Position numbers and translations under genes: made by a program
The notes under the pieces: model-generated
Seen by the model: only the letters and a program-made list of their open reading frames with translations
Told to the model about the DNA's origin: nothing
The model's database searches: none
NCBI RefSeq assembly: GCF_000981225.1
Contig: NZ_LAJC01000016.1
Location: 1 to 64,000, forward strand
Reading direction: 5' to 3'
Length of the DNA stretch: 64,000 bases
DNA from: Allosalinactinospora lopnorensis
GTDB lineage: Bacteria; Actinomycetota; Actinomycetes; Streptosporangiales; Streptosporangiaceae
In this document: in pieces, positions 37,682 through 47,748 of the stretch
Layout: every line of letters starts with the position of its first letter
How positions within the stretch are numbered: the first letter of the stretch is position 1

Positions 37682-37924
37682 GTGGCCCGCGTCGTCGTTG
37701 ACGTCATGCTCAAGCCGGAGATCCTGGACCCCCAGGGACAGGCCATCCTCGGGGCGTGCGGCCGCCTCGGGTTCGAGGCGGTCTCCGAGGTCCGGCAGGG
37801 CAAGCGCTTCGAGGTGGAGATCGATGGCGAGGTGGGCGAGGACAGGCTCGACGACATCCGCCGGCTTGCCGAGACGCTGCTCGCCAACCCCGTCATCGAG
37901 GACTTCGAGCTGCGGGTCGAGTAG
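37682..37924 (+). CDS. purS: Phosphoribosylformylglycinamidine synthase subunit PurS
   Basis: An 80-residue protein of the PurS family, the small dimeric subunit that bridges PurQ and PurL in formylglycinamidine ribonucleotide amidotransferase, step four of purine synthesis. It starts VARVVVDVMLKPEILDPQGQAI and ends LANPVIEDFELRVE, both typical. GTG 37682 is chosen because GGAGGAC lies 4 to 5 bases upstream. It is first in the pur locus. Confidence 0.93.
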   Translation: MARVVVDVMLKPEILDPQGQAILGACGRLGFEAVSEVRQGKRFEVEIDGEVGEDRLDDIRRLAETLLANPVIEDFELRVE

Positions 37925-38008
37925 CCCGCCCCGGCCGCCCCGGCCAGTTTCGGTACTCCCTCTACGGGAACTCTAGCTAATGTGCCGAACCGGTCGCGAG
38001 GGCTTTCG

Positions 38009-38461
38009 ATGGGCGTGAAATTCTCGATCGTGCTCCCCCGGCAGCCGTACACCGTCGGTGTTGTACGGAGATTTCTTACCGAAGCACTGCGAGCCAACGG
38101 CGTCTGCGACGAATGCCGATTCAGTATCCTGCTCACCGCGTCCGAGGCGTGCGCCAATGTCATCGAGCACGGAACCCGGGCACCGAATTACGAGGTCAAA
38201 GCCAATGTGGCCGGCGGCAGCTGTCTCCTGCGGATCGTCGACAGAGGGCCAACGTTCGACGCGGACCAGGTGCCCCTGCCGGATCCGGACGAGGAGTCGG
38301 GCAGGGGCATTCTGCTGATGCGTCACCTTTCGGACGACGTGACCTTCACCTCCTCCCGTTTCGGCGGGACCACGGTCCAGCTGCACAAGCGGCTGCACCA
38401 CGGCGGGGAGCACAGCAGCGCCGGGTGCGGGATGGACCGCACACCCGCCATGCTCTGCTGA
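38009..38461 (+). CDS. RsbW-like ATP-binding protein (HATPase_c_2)
   Basis: A 150-residue GHKL ATPase-fold protein like anti-sigma/serine kinase RsbW. The N box is [10 protein letters not shown], the G1 box DRGPTFD and the G2 box [14 protein letters not shown]. Such proteins bind anti-anti-sigma partners or sigma factors, but none is adjacent. It lies between purS and purQ on the same strand, 84 bases after purS, an unusual place for a regulator. ATG 38009 follows GAGGGC; GTG 37982 would add nine residues. The last 25 residues are Cys/His-rich and lack a family match. Confidence 0.83.
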   Translation: MGVKFSIVLPRQPYTVGVVRRFLTEALRANGVCDECRFSILLTASEACANVIEHGTRAPNYEVKANVAGGSCLLRIVDRGPTFDADQVPLPDPDEESGRGILLMRHLSDDVTFTSSRFGGTTVQLHKRLHHGGEHSSAGCGMDRTPAMLC

Positions 38462-38634
38462 GCGGCCGACCAACGCGGTCAAAGGAGGTCGCCGGGTCCG
38501 CGGGGCTCCGCGCCCTCTCCCCGCATCGCGATAGCCGAGGTCAGCAGGTAGCCTCAAAACCAAGACACGCCGGGCGCGACGACCGGACACCGCGTACGGC
38601 CTTGCTCCCACGGACGATCTTTCGGAGAGTGCCC

Positions 38635-39339
38635 ATGACAGCCCGTGTGGGCGTCGTCACCTTCCCCGGTTCCCTCGACGACAGGGACGCCGCGCGTGCG
38701 GTCCGCATCGCGGGGGCGGAGCCCGTCGCCCTCTGGCACGGCGACGCCGACCTCAAGGGCGTCGACGCGGTGATCCTGCCCGGCGGCTTCTCTTACGGCG
38801 ACTACCTCCGCTGCGGCGCCATCGCCCGCTTCGCCCCGATCATGGCGGAGCTGGTGCCGCCCGCGCGCTCGGGGGAGCTACCGGTTCTGGGCATCTGCAA
38901 CGGCTTCCAGATCCTGTGCGAGAGCCACCTGCTGCCCGGCGCGCTCACCCGGAACCGCTCGCTGCACTTCATCAACCGCGACCAGCGCCTGCGGATCGAG
39001 TCCGCCGGCACCGCGTGGACCAACCGCTACCTGCCGGGCCAGGAGATCCTGGTGGTACTGAAAAGCGGCGAGGGCAACTACGTTGCCGCGCCCGAGACCC
39101 TGGACGAGTTGGAGCGCAGCGGCCGGGTGGTCGCACGCTACGTAGGCACCGCGCCCAACGGTTCGCAGCGCGACATCGCCGGCATCAGCAACGAGCACGG
39201 CAACATCGTCGGGCTCATGCCGCACCCGGAGCACGCGGTTGAGGAGCTCACTGGCCCCTCTGTCGACGGGCTGGGGTTCTTCACCTCGCTTGTCGCGCGC
39301 GTCACCGAAGCCTCTCCGGCCCCGGCGGGGACGGGATGA
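38635..39339 (+). CDS. purQ: Phosphoribosylformylglycinamidine synthase subunit PurQ
   Basis: A 234-residue class I glutamine amidotransferase that delivers ammonia to PurL. The nucleophile is Cys in [11 protein letters not shown], and His-Glu are in [10 protein letters not shown]. The start [22 protein letters not shown] matches the family, with CGGAGAG before ATG 38635. Length and motifs are complete. It is followed 43 bases later by a small membrane-protein gene and then purL. Confidence 0.94.
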   Translation: MTARVGVVTFPGSLDDRDAARAVRIAGAEPVALWHGDADLKGVDAVILPGGFSYGDYLRCGAIARFAPIMAELVPPARSGELPVLGICNGFQILCESHLLPGALTRNRSLHFINRDQRLRIESAGTAWTNRYLPGQEILVVLKSGEGNYVAAPETLDELERSGRVVARYVGTAPNGSQRDIAGISNEHGNIVGLMPHPEHAVEELTGPSVDGLGFFTSLVARVTEASPAPAGTG

Positions 39340-39382
39340 TCCGGGCGGTTCCGCGACACCCGTACGTAAGGGGACTGACCCG

Positions 39383-39880
39383 ATGATGGCGCTGCTGCGC
39401 TCCCGGAGAATGCTGGTCATCCTGGTCGGCGTGGTCACCGCCGCTCTGATCGCCACCGGGGCCGTCGGCCTGTTCAATGCCATGCGCGCGCCCGCTCCCG
39501 CCCCTCCGTCCCCTCCGCAGGGGCAGGGTGCGGAGGAGTCCGCGCCCGCCCCCGAGATGGACGCTCTCGGCAGCGCCCCGGACGAGGTCGACTACACCGA
39601 TCTCGGGGAGGAGTGCGAAGGGGGCGAGTGCTACCGCCTGGTCGGGATCACCGCTGAGGGGCTCGACGGGGACGAGGCGATCGAAGCCGTCTACGGCCAC
39701 CTGCTGGACCAGGAATGGGGTCAGGTGGTCCCCGAGGGGAGCCAGGAACCCGAGGACGTCCCTGAGACCGACACCATCCTGACCGACGGCGAGGTCATGG
39801 TGCAGGGGAGCAGTGCCCCCTACGCCCAGGACACCACCGCCGGCCTGATCCTCGCGCACGCCCAGGCCCCGAACCAGTGA
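39383..39880 (+). CDS. Putative membrane-anchored protein in the pur locus
   Basis: A 165-residue protein not recognised as a known family. Residues about 9-33 form a single membrane helix ([21 protein letters not shown]). A Pro/Ala-rich linker and an acidic extracytoplasmic domain with a conserved-looking [10 protein letters not shown] Cys pair follow. It lies between purQ and purL in the same direction, with short gaps (43 and 53 bases), so it is probably co-transcribed. No link to purine synthesis is evident. Confidence 0.7.
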   Translation: MMALLRSRRMLVILVGVVTAALIATGAVGLFNAMRAPAPAPPSPPQGQGAEESAPAPEMDALGSAPDEVDYTDLGEECEGGECYRLVGITAEGLDGDEAIEAVYGHLLDQEWGQVVPEGSQEPEDVPETDTILTDGEVMVQGSSAPYAQDTTAGLILAHAQAPNQ

Positions 39881-39933
39881 TCCGACCTCCCACGGCGCAC
39901 GCCGCACACCGCACAGCCCGAACGGAAAAACGA

Positions 39934-42231
39934 ATGCCCGAAGCAGCGCAGGCCGACACCGTCGCGACCGCCGAGGCCACACCGGACACCCCGCAGCCAT
40001 TCGCCGAACTCGGCATGGCCGACGACGAATACGCGCGCGTGCGCGAGATCCTCGGGCGCCGCCCCACCTCCGCCGAGCTGGCCATCTACTCGGTGATGTG
40101 GAGCGAGCACTGCTCCTACAAGAGCTCCAAGGTGCACCTGCGCCAGTTCGGCGAGAAGGCGCCCGAGAACGACGCTCTGCTGGTGGGCATCGGGGAGAAC
40201 GCGGGTGTGGTCGACGTCGGCGACGGATACGCCGTGACCTTCAAGATCGAGTCGCACAACCACCCCTCCTACGTCGAACCGCACCAGGGCGCGGCCACGG
40301 GTGTCGGCGGTATCGTCCGCGACATCCTCACCATGGGCGCCCGCCCCGTCGCGGTCATGGACGCGTTGCGCTTCGGGCCCGCCGACGCCCCCGACACCCG
40401 CCGGGTGCTGCCGGGCGTCGTCTCCGGCATCTCGTTCTACGGCAACTGCCTCGGTCTGCCCAACATCGGCGGTGAACTGGGCTTCGGAGCCGGCTACGCC
40501 GCCAACCCGCTGGTGAACGCGCTGTGCATGGGCATCATGAAGCACGAGGACATCAAGCTGGCGCAGGCGCCCGGGCCGGGGAACAAGGTGGTCCTGTTCG
40601 GCGCTACCACCGGTCCCGACGGCATCGGCGGCGCCTCCGTTCTGGCCAGCGCGAGCTTCGACGACGAGAGCCACGCCAAGCGGCCCAGCGTCCAGGTCGG
40701 CGATCCTTTCCTGGAGAAGCTGCTGATCGAGTGCAGCCTGGAGCTGTTCGGCAAGGATCTGGTCGTCGGCATCCAGGACCTCGGTGCGGCCGGCGTCTCC
40801 TGCTCCACCACCGAACTCGCCGCGGGCGGCACCGGCGGCATGCGCGTCGAGCTCGACCGGGTTCCGCTGCGCGACCCCCGGCTCGCGCCCGAAGAGATCC
40901 TGATGAGCGAGTCGCAGGAGCGCATGATGGCGATCGTCGAGCCGGCCAGGCTCGACGAGTTCATGGCGGTCTGCGCGAAGTGGAACATCCTGGCCACCGA
41001 GATCGGCGAGGTCACCGACGTCACCGCTGAGGAGGCCGAGCGCGGCGGCCGCCTGGTGATGACCTGGAACGGCGAGACCGTGGTGGACCTGCCTCCGCGC
41101 ACCGCCTCCGATGAGGGCCCGGTCTACGAGCGCCCCTACGCCCGCCCAGCCGACCAGGACGGGCTGCAGGCCGACGACCCGTCGCGCCTGGAGCGCCCCA
41201 AGACCGACGACGAGCTGCGCGAGCAGGTGCTGCGGGTACTCGCCGCACCCGGGATCTGCGACCCCACGTGGGTCACCGAGCAGTACGACCGCTACGTGCT
41301 GGGCAACACGGTCCTCGCCACGCCGCACGACGGTGGCATGATCCGGCTCTCGGACGACACCGACCGGGGCGTCGCCCTGGCCACCGACGGCAACGGCCGC
41401 TACACGCGGCTCGACCCCTACACCGGGGCCCGGGCCGCCTACGCCGAGGCGTTCCGCAACGTGGCCGCCACCGGCGCGCGCCCGCTCGCCGTGACGAACT
41501 GCCTGAACTTCGGCTCCCCGGAGGACCCGGGCGTGATGTGGCAGTTCGCCGAGTCCGTCCGGGGGCTGGCCGACGCCTGCGGGCAGCTCGGCACCCCGGT
41601 CACCGGCGGCAACGTCAGCTTCTACAACCAGACCGGGGACACGGCGATCCACCCGACTCCGGTCATCGGCGTCCTCGGCGTGATCGACGACGTCAACGAC
41701 CGGCTGAGGACGGCCTTCGGCCACGACGCCGACGGCGCGGCGATCTTCCTGCTCGGTGAGACCCGCGCGGAACTCGGCGGTTCCGCCTGGGCCGACGTCG
41801 TCCACGGCCACCTCGGCGGGCTGCCGCCGAAGGTGGACCTGGCGGCCGAGGCCGCCCTGGCCGAGGTACTGGCCGACGCCGCCGAGTACGGCGTGGCCGC
41901 CGCGGCGCACGACCTGTCCGACGGCGGGCTGGTGGCCGCCCTCGCCGAGTCCTCGCTGCGCGGCAACATCGGGTGCGCGGTCGAGCTCGACGACCCGTTC
42001 ACCGACCTGTTCAGCGAGTCGACGGCCCGCGCGATCGTGGTGGTCCGCCCCGACGCCGAGTCCGCGTTCACCGAGCTGTGCACCCGGCACGGCGTCCCGG
42101 CAGCGGCGATCGGAACCGTCGGCGGATCCAGCCTCACCGTGCGCCACCCGGCCGGCGGGTTCGAGATCCCCCTCGACGACCTGCGCACCGCCCACGCCTC
42201 CACCTTCCCCGGGATCTTCGACGCCGAGTAG
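39934..42231 (+). CDS. purL: Phosphoribosylformylglycinamidine synthase subunit PurL
   Basis: A 765-residue small-type PurL, the ATP-dependent synthase of the PurSLQ complex. Motifs include [27 protein letters not shown] (His/Asn ATP-binding), [29 protein letters not shown] and the second-half repeat [12 protein letters not shown] and [13 protein letters not shown] 39934 begins MPEAAQAD; an in-frame GTG at 39877 would add an Arg/His-rich tail and is unlikely. It is intact, unlike many genes in this window. Confidence 0.95.
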   Translation: MPEAAQADTVATAEATPDTPQPFAELGMADDEYARVREILGRRPTSAELAIYSVMWSEHCSYKSSKVHLRQFGEKAPENDALLVGIGENAGVVDVGDGYAVTFKIESHNHPSYVEPHQGAATGVGGIVRDILTMGARPVAVMDALRFGPADAPDTRRVLPGVVSGISFYGNCLGLPNIGGELGFGAGYAANPLVNALCMGIMKHEDIKLAQAPGPGNKVVLFGATTGPDGIGGASVLASASFDDESHAKRPSVQVGDPFLEKLLIECSLELFGKDLVVGIQDLGAAGVSCSTTELAAGGTGGMRVELDRVPLRDPRLAPEEILMSESQERMMAIVEPARLDEFMAVCAKWNILATEIGEVTDVTAEEAERGGRLVMTWNGETVVDLPPRTASDEGPVYERPYARPADQDGLQADDPSRLERPKTDDELREQVLRVLAAPGICDPTWVTEQYDRYVLGNTVLATPHDGGMIRLSDDTDRGVALATDGNGRYTRLDPYTGARAAYAEAFRNVAATGARPLAVTNCLNFGSPEDPGVMWQFAESVRGLADACGQLGTPVTGGNVSFYNQTGDTAIHPTPVIGVLGVIDDVNDRLRTAFGHDADGAAIFLLGETRAELGGSAWADVVHGHLGGLPPKVDLAAEAALAEVLADAAEYGVAAAAHDLSDGGLVAALAESSLRGNIGCAVELDDPFTDLFSESTARAIVVVRPDAESAFTELCTRHGVPAAAIGTVGGSSLTVRHPAGGFEIPLDDLRTAHASTFPGIFDAE

Positions 42232-42240
42232 GAGGCGGGG

Positions 42241-42450
42241 TCACTCCTCCTCCGCGGCTCCCGGATGATTCTCCGCCTCGGGATCAGTCATCTCGGGGTC
42301 GGTGGCGGGTTCGCCTTCGTCGGTGACCGTGGGCTCCGGTTCCAGCTCCTCCTGCACGCGGGTGGGCCTGCCTGAACGCAGTGTCCCCTCGACCTCGCGC
42401 TCCATCTGGTCGTCGAGCTTCGGGCCGTGCTTGCTGCTCCCTCGCTCCAT
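42241..42450 (-). CDS. Small acidic hypothetical protein
   Basis: A 69-residue hydrophilic protein starting MERGSSKHGPKLDDQMEREVEG and ending in a run of Glu. The SSKHGPKLDDQME block is recognisable from short conserved actinobacterial proteins encoded near pur genes. No function is known. It is convergent with purL, whose stop is 9 bases away. Confidence 0.7.
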   Translation of the reverse strand: MERGSSKHGPKLDDQMEREVEGTLRSGRPTRVQEELEPEPTVTDEGEPATDPEMTDPEAENHPGAAEEE

Positions 42451-42862
42451 GGCGAGGCCCCCTTAGCGTGTCGGGATCGTGTCTCCGGAGGATCCGGCTA
42501 CCCGGTTACCCCGCGCCCGAACCCGCGGCCCGCAGGATTTCATCCTGCGCGAACAGCTCATCCGCCCCTGCCGCGAAGAGCTCGGCGCGTCCTGCATGCC
42601 GACCGCTGTCTCGGGCAGCGGTACCTCAGGCACCGCGGAATACCCGGGAAGGCGGGACCCGCGACGGGAAGCCCGGATGCCGCGGGTCCGGCCCGCGAGC
42701 CGGGCCCACTCCCCGATCCCGGCAGGAGCCTTCCGGTCGGGGCGGTGCCGGTGCGCGGCAGCGGAGCGCAGCCGGCCGGATTCGCCGGCGGCGCGGCTGA
42801 CGGGGGCGGCGCCCGGCGTGCGCTTTACGATGGGGGAACAGACCAACCGCGGAGGGCGGGAC
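42451..42862. other. Intergenic region with a short perfect hairpin
   Basis: About 410 bases without a supported gene. CGCAGGAT (42531-42538) pairs with ATCCTGCG (42542-42549) around TTC. TACGAT at 42826 could be a -10 element for the following small membrane-protein gene. The rest is GC-rich and unremarkable. Confidence 0.35.
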
Positions 42863-43099
42863 ATGCGCAGAGGACGGGTGAAAGGGTCTCTGGGGAGCCA
42901 CGAGCGGCCCTACAGCGCGTTACGGTTCCGGTTGGTCCTCGCGCTGTTCGGGGCGCTGGTACTCCTTACCGGAACAGTGCTCGCGGTGCTGCTGACCGAC
43001 TCGGCACCACTGGCCGTCATCCTCGGCGCCGGCTTCGTCGGAGCCTGCTTCAACGTGTACTGGGTGAGCCAGCGCCTGCACTACGAACAATCCGGGTGA
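42863..43099 (+). CDS. Small two-helix membrane protein (DUF4229-like)
   Basis: A 78-residue protein with two membrane helices (VLALFGALVLLTGTVLAVLL and LAVILGAGFVGACFNVYWV) and a YSALRFRL entry motif that resembles DUF4229 proteins. ATG 42863 is supported by GGAGGG 6 bases upstream. An ATG at 42830 would add eleven residues but has no ribosome site. Function unknown. Confidence 0.65.
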   Translation: MRRGRVKGSLGSHERPYSALRFRLVLALFGALVLLTGTVLAVLLTDSAPLAVILGAGFVGACFNVYWVSQRLHYEQSG

Positions 43100-43127
43100 A
43101 CACGCTGTCCGGGACTCGGCGGCCGCC

Positions 43128-44501
43128 TCACCCGGTCAGCCGCTCCCGGGCCGCCCGGAGCGCGGCGGCGCCGAGGAGGTAGCCGAGGAAGGAGACCGTG
43201 GGCATGGCCACCGGGCCGTGGTAGCCAGGGCCCTCGATACCGGTGACGAGCAGGCCGGTCACCACCGCGACGCCGCCGAACACGATGAGCCCCCAGCGCA
43301 GCCACACCGGCGGCGACCTCCACGGGTCCGGCCGCTCGCCCGCGCTCCCCGCGACAGCGGAGGTCGAGCCGCTGCGGACCTCGATCCGGCCGAAGACCGC
43401 GACGAGGACGGTGAGTACAACGGCCACCACCAGCACCCAGGGGACGCGGAGCAGTAGCCATTCGGCCGAGCCCACCGGCACCTGCGGGAAGATCTCCGTG
43501 GGGAAGAGCACGGCGGCAGCGATGACAGCGGCGACCATGTGCCACAGGAAGAGGGTCAGCACGACCGTGTTCACCCCCACAACCGCCGTCCACGGGCCGA
43601 TGCGCCGCAGCATGCGGTTGGCCGGGCCGCTGAGCAGCAACACGACCGCGGTCTGCGTGTAGGCGAGGGTGAGCAGCGCGAAGGTGGGCGGTGAGGCGTT
43701 CTGCAGCTCCTCCCCCGGCACGCTCACCATACTCACCGGGTATGGGCCGAACATCGTCAACGCCAGTAGCAGCGCGGTCCCTCCGGCGCCCAGCAGCGCG
43801 AACGGCACCGGATGCCGCGGCAGGCGGCCGTCCCGCCAGGCGAACCCGAGCTGGTGCACGGTCAGCCAGACCAGGAGGAAGTTCGCCTCGCCGATGACGG
43901 GGACGCCGAAGCCGATCCGGGCGGTGTCGATTAGCAGGACGGCGGCCGTGAGCGCCGCGGGAACCGCGAGGCCGGCGCGCCGGTGCAGGGCGTACATCAG
44001 TGGGGTCAGGAAGACCACCGAGATGTAGGCGGCGAGGAACCACAGTGGGATCAGCGCGGCCCAGACGGCCAGCCCGATGTCCTCCTCGTCCAGGCCCAGC
44101 GCACGGCCCGCCAGGGCGAAGACGGCGAGGGCCACCAGGAGGGCGGTCGTCGGCCGCATCAACCGGTCGGTGCGACCGAGCAGCCATCCCGCGGTGCCGC
44201 CGCCGCGGCGGTAGTGCGAGGTGAGGGAGGCGGCGTTGGCGTACCCGCCGACCAGGAAGAAGATCGGCATGACCTGGAGGAGCCAAGTCAACGGGTGGGC
44301 CCACGGTATGTGGACGAGCGCGTTCTCACCGGTGATGCCGCCCTCGGGGGTGCGCACGACGACGACCGCGAGCCAGTGGCCCAGAACGACCGCGGAGATG
44401 GCGAATGCCCGGAGCAGGTCGACGTAGCGGTCGCGGTGGTCGGGGGCCCGCTCCGCTGTCCGGCGCAGCCGTCGCACGCCTACGAGAGGACCGTGTTCCA
44501 T
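43128..44501 (-). CDS. Acyltransferase 3 family membrane protein
   Basis: A 457-residue polytopic protein with about ten membrane segments. The N-terminal signature RDRYVDLLRAFAISAVVLGHW contains the conserved Arg and the His thought to be catalytic in acyltransferase-3 proteins. MPIFFLVGGYANA and the His-bearing LFLWHMVAA follow. Members transfer acyl groups to sugars or peptides at the membrane, or are involved in O-acetylation. It is convergent with the small membrane-protein gene and separated from it by 28 bases. Substrate unknown. Confidence 0.85.
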   Translation of the reverse strand: MEHGPLVGVRRLRRTAERAPDHRDRYVDLLRAFAISAVVLGHWLAVVVVRTPEGGITGENALVHIPWAHPLTWLLQVMPIFFLVGGYANAASLTSHYRRGGGTAGWLLGRTDRLMRPTTALLVALAVFALAGRALGLDEEDIGLAVWAALIPLWFLAAYISVVFLTPLMYALHRRAGLAVPAALTAAVLLIDTARIGFGVPVIGEANFLLVWLTVHQLGFAWRDGRLPRHPVPFALLGAGGTALLLALTMFGPYPVSMVSVPGEELQNASPPTFALLTLAYTQTAVVLLLSGPANRMLRRIGPWTAVVGVNTVVLTLFLWHMVAAVIAAAVLFPTEIFPQVPVGSAEWLLLRVPWVLVVAVVLTVLVAVFGRIEVRSGSTSAVAGSAGERPDPWRSPPVWLRWGLIVFGGVAVVTGLLVTGIEGPGYHGPVAMPTVSFLGYLLGAAALRAARERLTG

Positions 44502-44623
44502 ACCCTCACCCGACCAGGTTCCCGCGTATCAGGAGGCTGGTGCGGGCACCGCTACCCGTGACCCCCCGTCCGGGAAACCAGGGCGCGGGCGGTCATCGCC
44601 GAGGGTGCCTTCCGGCCGCCCGG

Positions 44624-45583
44624 TTACGGGAGCCAGTCCTGCCAGACGTCGGAGTTGTCCGCCACCCACTCGGCCGCGGCGTCCTCGGGATCCATCCCCT
44701 CGTCGGCGATCATCCGGGCGACCGTGTTCTGGTCCTCGTTGGTCCACTGCCACTTGTCGAGGAACCGGTAGGCGTCGCCGCCCTTTTCGGTGAACCCCTT
44801 CCGGAAGATCTTGTTCAACTCGTACTCGGGGTAGCCGCACCCGATGTCCTCCGGGTCGATCTCGCAGCCCTCGACGTACTCGGGGAACTCCACCTGGACC
44901 AGATCGAAGTCCTCGAACAGCCACTGCGGCTGGTAAAAGTAGAACAGCACCGGCTCTTCCTGCTCGTACCTCTCGCGTATCTCGGAGATCTGCTCCTCCT
45001 CGGACCCCGCGTAGACGATCTTCAGATCCAGGCCGAAATTGTTGATCATGCCCTGGTCCTGGGTGACGAACGAGGGGTCGCTGCCGAGGAACACCCCCTT
45101 GTCCTCGGACTGTGGGGAAGCGAAGAGATCGGTGTTCTTCTTGAGCCCCTTGACCGTACCGATCTCCGGGTGCTCCTCGACCAGGTACTTCGGTATGTAC
45201 CAGCCGATGATGCCCTCATTGCCGTTCGGACCGCCGTCGGCGGCACCGCCGGTGCCGCCGGGGCCATAGAGCTCCATCTGCTCCTGGTGGCCCCAGTTCT
45301 CCACGATCACATCGACCGATCCCCCGTCCAGCCCTCGCCACGAGGCGTCCTCGTCGAGCTGCACGTGCTCGGTCCGGTAGCCGAGCTCGTTCTCCAGCAG
45401 ATAGGTCAGAACCGCGGCCGAGGCCTGGTAGCCCACCCAGCCGTTCACAGCGATGCGCACCTCGCCGGGCGCCTCCGACGCGTCGTTCTCGGTGGCCGAT
45501 GCCAGGCAGGAGGTAACGAGCGGCATGGACAGGACTGCGGCGAGCGCCGTGAGGATGGCCGATCCGAGTCTCGTCTCGCGCAC
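44624..45583 (-). CDS. Glycine betaine ABC transporter substrate-binding lipoprotein
   Basis: A 319-residue exported protein. The signal ends in the lipobox LVTSC. The OpuAC/ProX fold follows: VRIAVNGWVGYQASAAVLTYLLE, VENWGHQEQ and the C-terminal aromatic-rich FYFYQPQWLFEDFDLVQVEFPEY. It is expected to bind glycine betaine or choline-type ligands outside the membrane. GTG 45583 follows GGAGAG by 7 bases. No ABC permease or ATPase genes are next to it. It follows betA and betB, which make glycine betaine from choline, so an osmoprotection role is likely. A damaged second copy lies just upstream. Confidence 0.87.
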   Translation of the reverse strand: MRETRLGSAILTALAAVLSMPLVTSCLASATENDASEAPGEVRIAVNGWVGYQASAAVLTYLLENELGYRTEHVQLDEDASWRGLDGGSVDVIVENWGHQEQMELYGPGGTGGAADGGPNGNEGIIGWYIPKYLVEEHPEIGTVKGLKKNTDLFASPQSEDKGVFLGSDPSFVTQDQGMINNFGLDLKIVYAGSEEEQISEIRERYEQEEPVLFYFYQPQWLFEDFDLVQVEFPEYVEGCEIDPEDIGCGYPEYELNKIFRKGFTEKGGDAYRFLDKWQWTNEDQNTVARMIADEGMDPEDAAAEWVADNSDVWQDWLP

Positions 45584-45675
45584 TGGTCGTCTCTCCGTCG
45601 ATATATCCGGCCGGGGGAACCGGCGCGGGCAGCGGACGTGCGGCAGCGGGAGGCGCCGCACGTCCGCTGTCCCGG

Positions 45676-46035
45676 CTACGGACGGGGGGCGGTGCCTTCG
45701 GGCATCCGGGGTCTCCGGATGTCCGGGTTCTCTCGGACCCACCGGGCCACCGCGTCCTCGGACCCCGCTCCTCGTCCACGATCGGCTGGACGACCGTGTT
45801 CTGGTCCCGGTCGGTCCACTGCCAACCGTCCAAGAACCGGTGGGCGGGGTCTCCCTTCTCGACGAACCCGGCGCGGAAGATCCTGTTCAACCTGTATCCA
45901 GGGTAATCACAGAGAACATCCTCCGGGGCGGCGCCGCAACCCTCCTCCGGGGGGAAATCCCCCCCGGAGGAGAGCGGGCCCCTCGAACGGCCACCGCGGC
46001 CGGCGGAGGCGGAACAGCGCCGGCTCTTCCCGGGC
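45676..46035 (-). pseudogene. Remnant of a second glycine betaine-binding protein gene
   Basis: Directly after the betA stop the minus strand reads AREEPALFRLRRPRWPFEGPAL. It then continues in other registers as NRIFRAGFVEKGDPAHRFL and DAVARWVRENPDIRRPRMPEG. These align with the last 120 or so residues of the intact protein downstream (EEPVLFYFYQPQWLFEDFDL, NKIFRKGFTEKGGDAYRFL, DAAAEWVADNSDVW). The N-terminal two thirds are gone, and at least two frame changes are needed. It is the decayed tail of a tandem duplicate. Confidence 0.75.
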
Positions 46036-47586
46036 CTACCGGTCGGCCCGGATCAGATCGGCGACGCGTTCGCCGACCGCCAGAACGGTGACCATCGGGT
46101 TCGGCGAGGGCATGCTCGGGAACACAGAGGCGTCGGCCACGCGCAGCCCGGTCAGGCCCCGCACCTTCAGTGTGGGGTCGACTACGGCCGCGGGGTCGTC
46201 GGCGGCGCCCATCTTGCAGGTCCCGGCCGGGTGGTACACGGTGTGCGCGGCACGCCGGCCGTACTCCGACAGCCCTTCGTCGGTGGTGATATCGGGACCG
46301 GGCGCGACCTCGCGCTTGATCCAGGATTTGAACGGTTCGGTGCCGGCGATCTCCCGGGCGATCCGCAGTCCGTCCACGATCGTCTGCGCGTCGTAGCCCT
46401 CGGGGTCGGTGAAGTAGCGGAAGTCCAACGCCGGCTTGGTGTCCGGGTCGGAGCCGGCCAGCCAGAGTTTGCCGCGCGAACGGGAGCGGGGGATGTTCGG
46501 TGTCATGCAGATCGCGTTCCGCGGGCCGGGCGAATCGTAGCCGAGCCGGGCGGTGTTGTCGTCGAACGGGACCTGGTAGATGTGGAACATCAGGTCAGGG
46601 CGCGGGTCGCCGTCATCGCGGCGGATGAACAGCCCCCCGTCGGAGTCCATCACGGATTTCTCCGGGACCGGCCGGCCGGTCTCCCACATGATGATCGACT
46701 CCGGGTGGTCGAGCAGATTCTCACCCACGCCCGGCAGGTCGTGCCGGACCTTGATCCCCACCCGGCGCAGGTCGTCCGCGGGGCCGACCCCGGACAGCAT
46801 CAGCAGCCGCGGCGTGTCGACCGCGCCGGCGCTCAGGATGACCTCCCGCGCGGCACGGACTGTGGTGCGCTCACCCGAAGGCCGCCGTACCTCGACGCCA
46901 ACGGCGCGGTCGCCCTCGAAGACCAGCTTGTCGGCCCAGGTCTGCAGAAGCATCGTGAGGTTACGCCGCTGGTCCATGATCGGGTGCAGGTAGGCGACGG
47001 ACGCCGAGGAGCGGTAGCCGGTGTAGGGATCGTAGGCGATGGAGAGGAAACCGACGCCTTCGCTGAAGCCGCCGCCGTGGGAGGTCGCGGCGTTGAAGTC
47101 CTCGATCACCGGGACGCCGGTGGCCTTGGCCGACGCCGTGATCCAGTCCTTGACGATCTCGTTGCGGTCCTGCTCGGCGACCGGGATGATGTTGCACTTG
47201 ATCCGGTCGGCGTAGGACTGGACGGTGGCGTTGTCCCACCCTTCGGCTCCCGCGGCCACCCAGTCGTCGAGGTCCTGGGCGAACGGGCGGAAGCTGATCA
47301 GCGTGTTGTGCGATGAACAGCCGCCCAGCACCCGGGCCCGCGAGTGGCGGATGTAGGAGTTGCCGTTGGGCTGCTCCACGGTCGGGTAGTCGTAGTCGAG
47401 GTCACTACCGAGCAGGTCGAGCCAGTCGCGGAGCTTGAGGACCCGCTCCAGCCCGACGTCTGAGGGACCTCCCTCGATCACGCACACGCTGGTGGCGGGA
47501 TCCTCCGAGAGCCGGTTGGCGATCACCGAGCCGGCGGTGCCCCCACCGACGATCACGTAGTCGAAAGTGGAATCCGCTGAGGCCAC
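46036..47586 (-). CDS. betA: GMC oxidoreductase, choline dehydrogenase-like
   Basis: A 516-residue FAD enzyme of the glucose-methanol-choline family. The Rossmann motif is DYVIVGGGTAGSVIANRL at residues 8-25. GMC signature 1 is ARVLGGCSSHNTLISFR, signature 2 is REVILSAGAVDTPRLLMLSG, and the catalytic His is in VYHPAGTCKMG. GTG 47586 has AAAGGAG upstream. It lies downstream of betaine-aldehyde dehydrogenase on the same strand, the usual Bet pair, and would oxidise choline to betaine aldehyde. The GMC family has many substrates, so choline specificity rests on context. Confidence 0.85.
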   Translation of the reverse strand: MASADSTFDYVIVGGGTAGSVIANRLSEDPATSVCVIEGGPSDVGLERVLKLRDWLDLLGSDLDYDYPTVEQPNGNSYIRHSRARVLGGCSSHNTLISFRPFAQDLDDWVAAGAEGWDNATVQSYADRIKCNIIPVAEQDRNEIVKDWITASAKATGVPVIEDFNAATSHGGGFSEGVGFLSIAYDPYTGYRSSASVAYLHPIMDQRRNLTMLLQTWADKLVFEGDRAVGVEVRRPSGERTTVRAAREVILSAGAVDTPRLLMLSGVGPADDLRRVGIKVRHDLPGVGENLLDHPESIIMWETGRPVPEKSVMDSDGGLFIRRDDGDPRPDLMFHIYQVPFDDNTARLGYDSPGPRNAICMTPNIPRSRSRGKLWLAGSDPDTKPALDFRYFTDPEGYDAQTIVDGLRIAREIAGTEPFKSWIKREVAPGPDITTDEGLSEYGRRAAHTVYHPAGTCKMGAADDPAAVVDPTLKVRGLTGLRVADASVFPSMPSPNPMVTVLAVGERVADLIRADR

Positions 47587-47748
47587 GTGCAGCTCCTTTC
47601 GAGCGAACACCCCCGGTCGCACCCGCACCGGGTAACCGGCCAGGGCCGGGGGAGAATGTGGCTGGACTGAGGACATGACGGTGGTCCGCCACGCGCGCGG
47701 CGGGGCGGAGCGGAAGCGCGGGCCGGTCGTCTCCCGCGCGCATCACCG

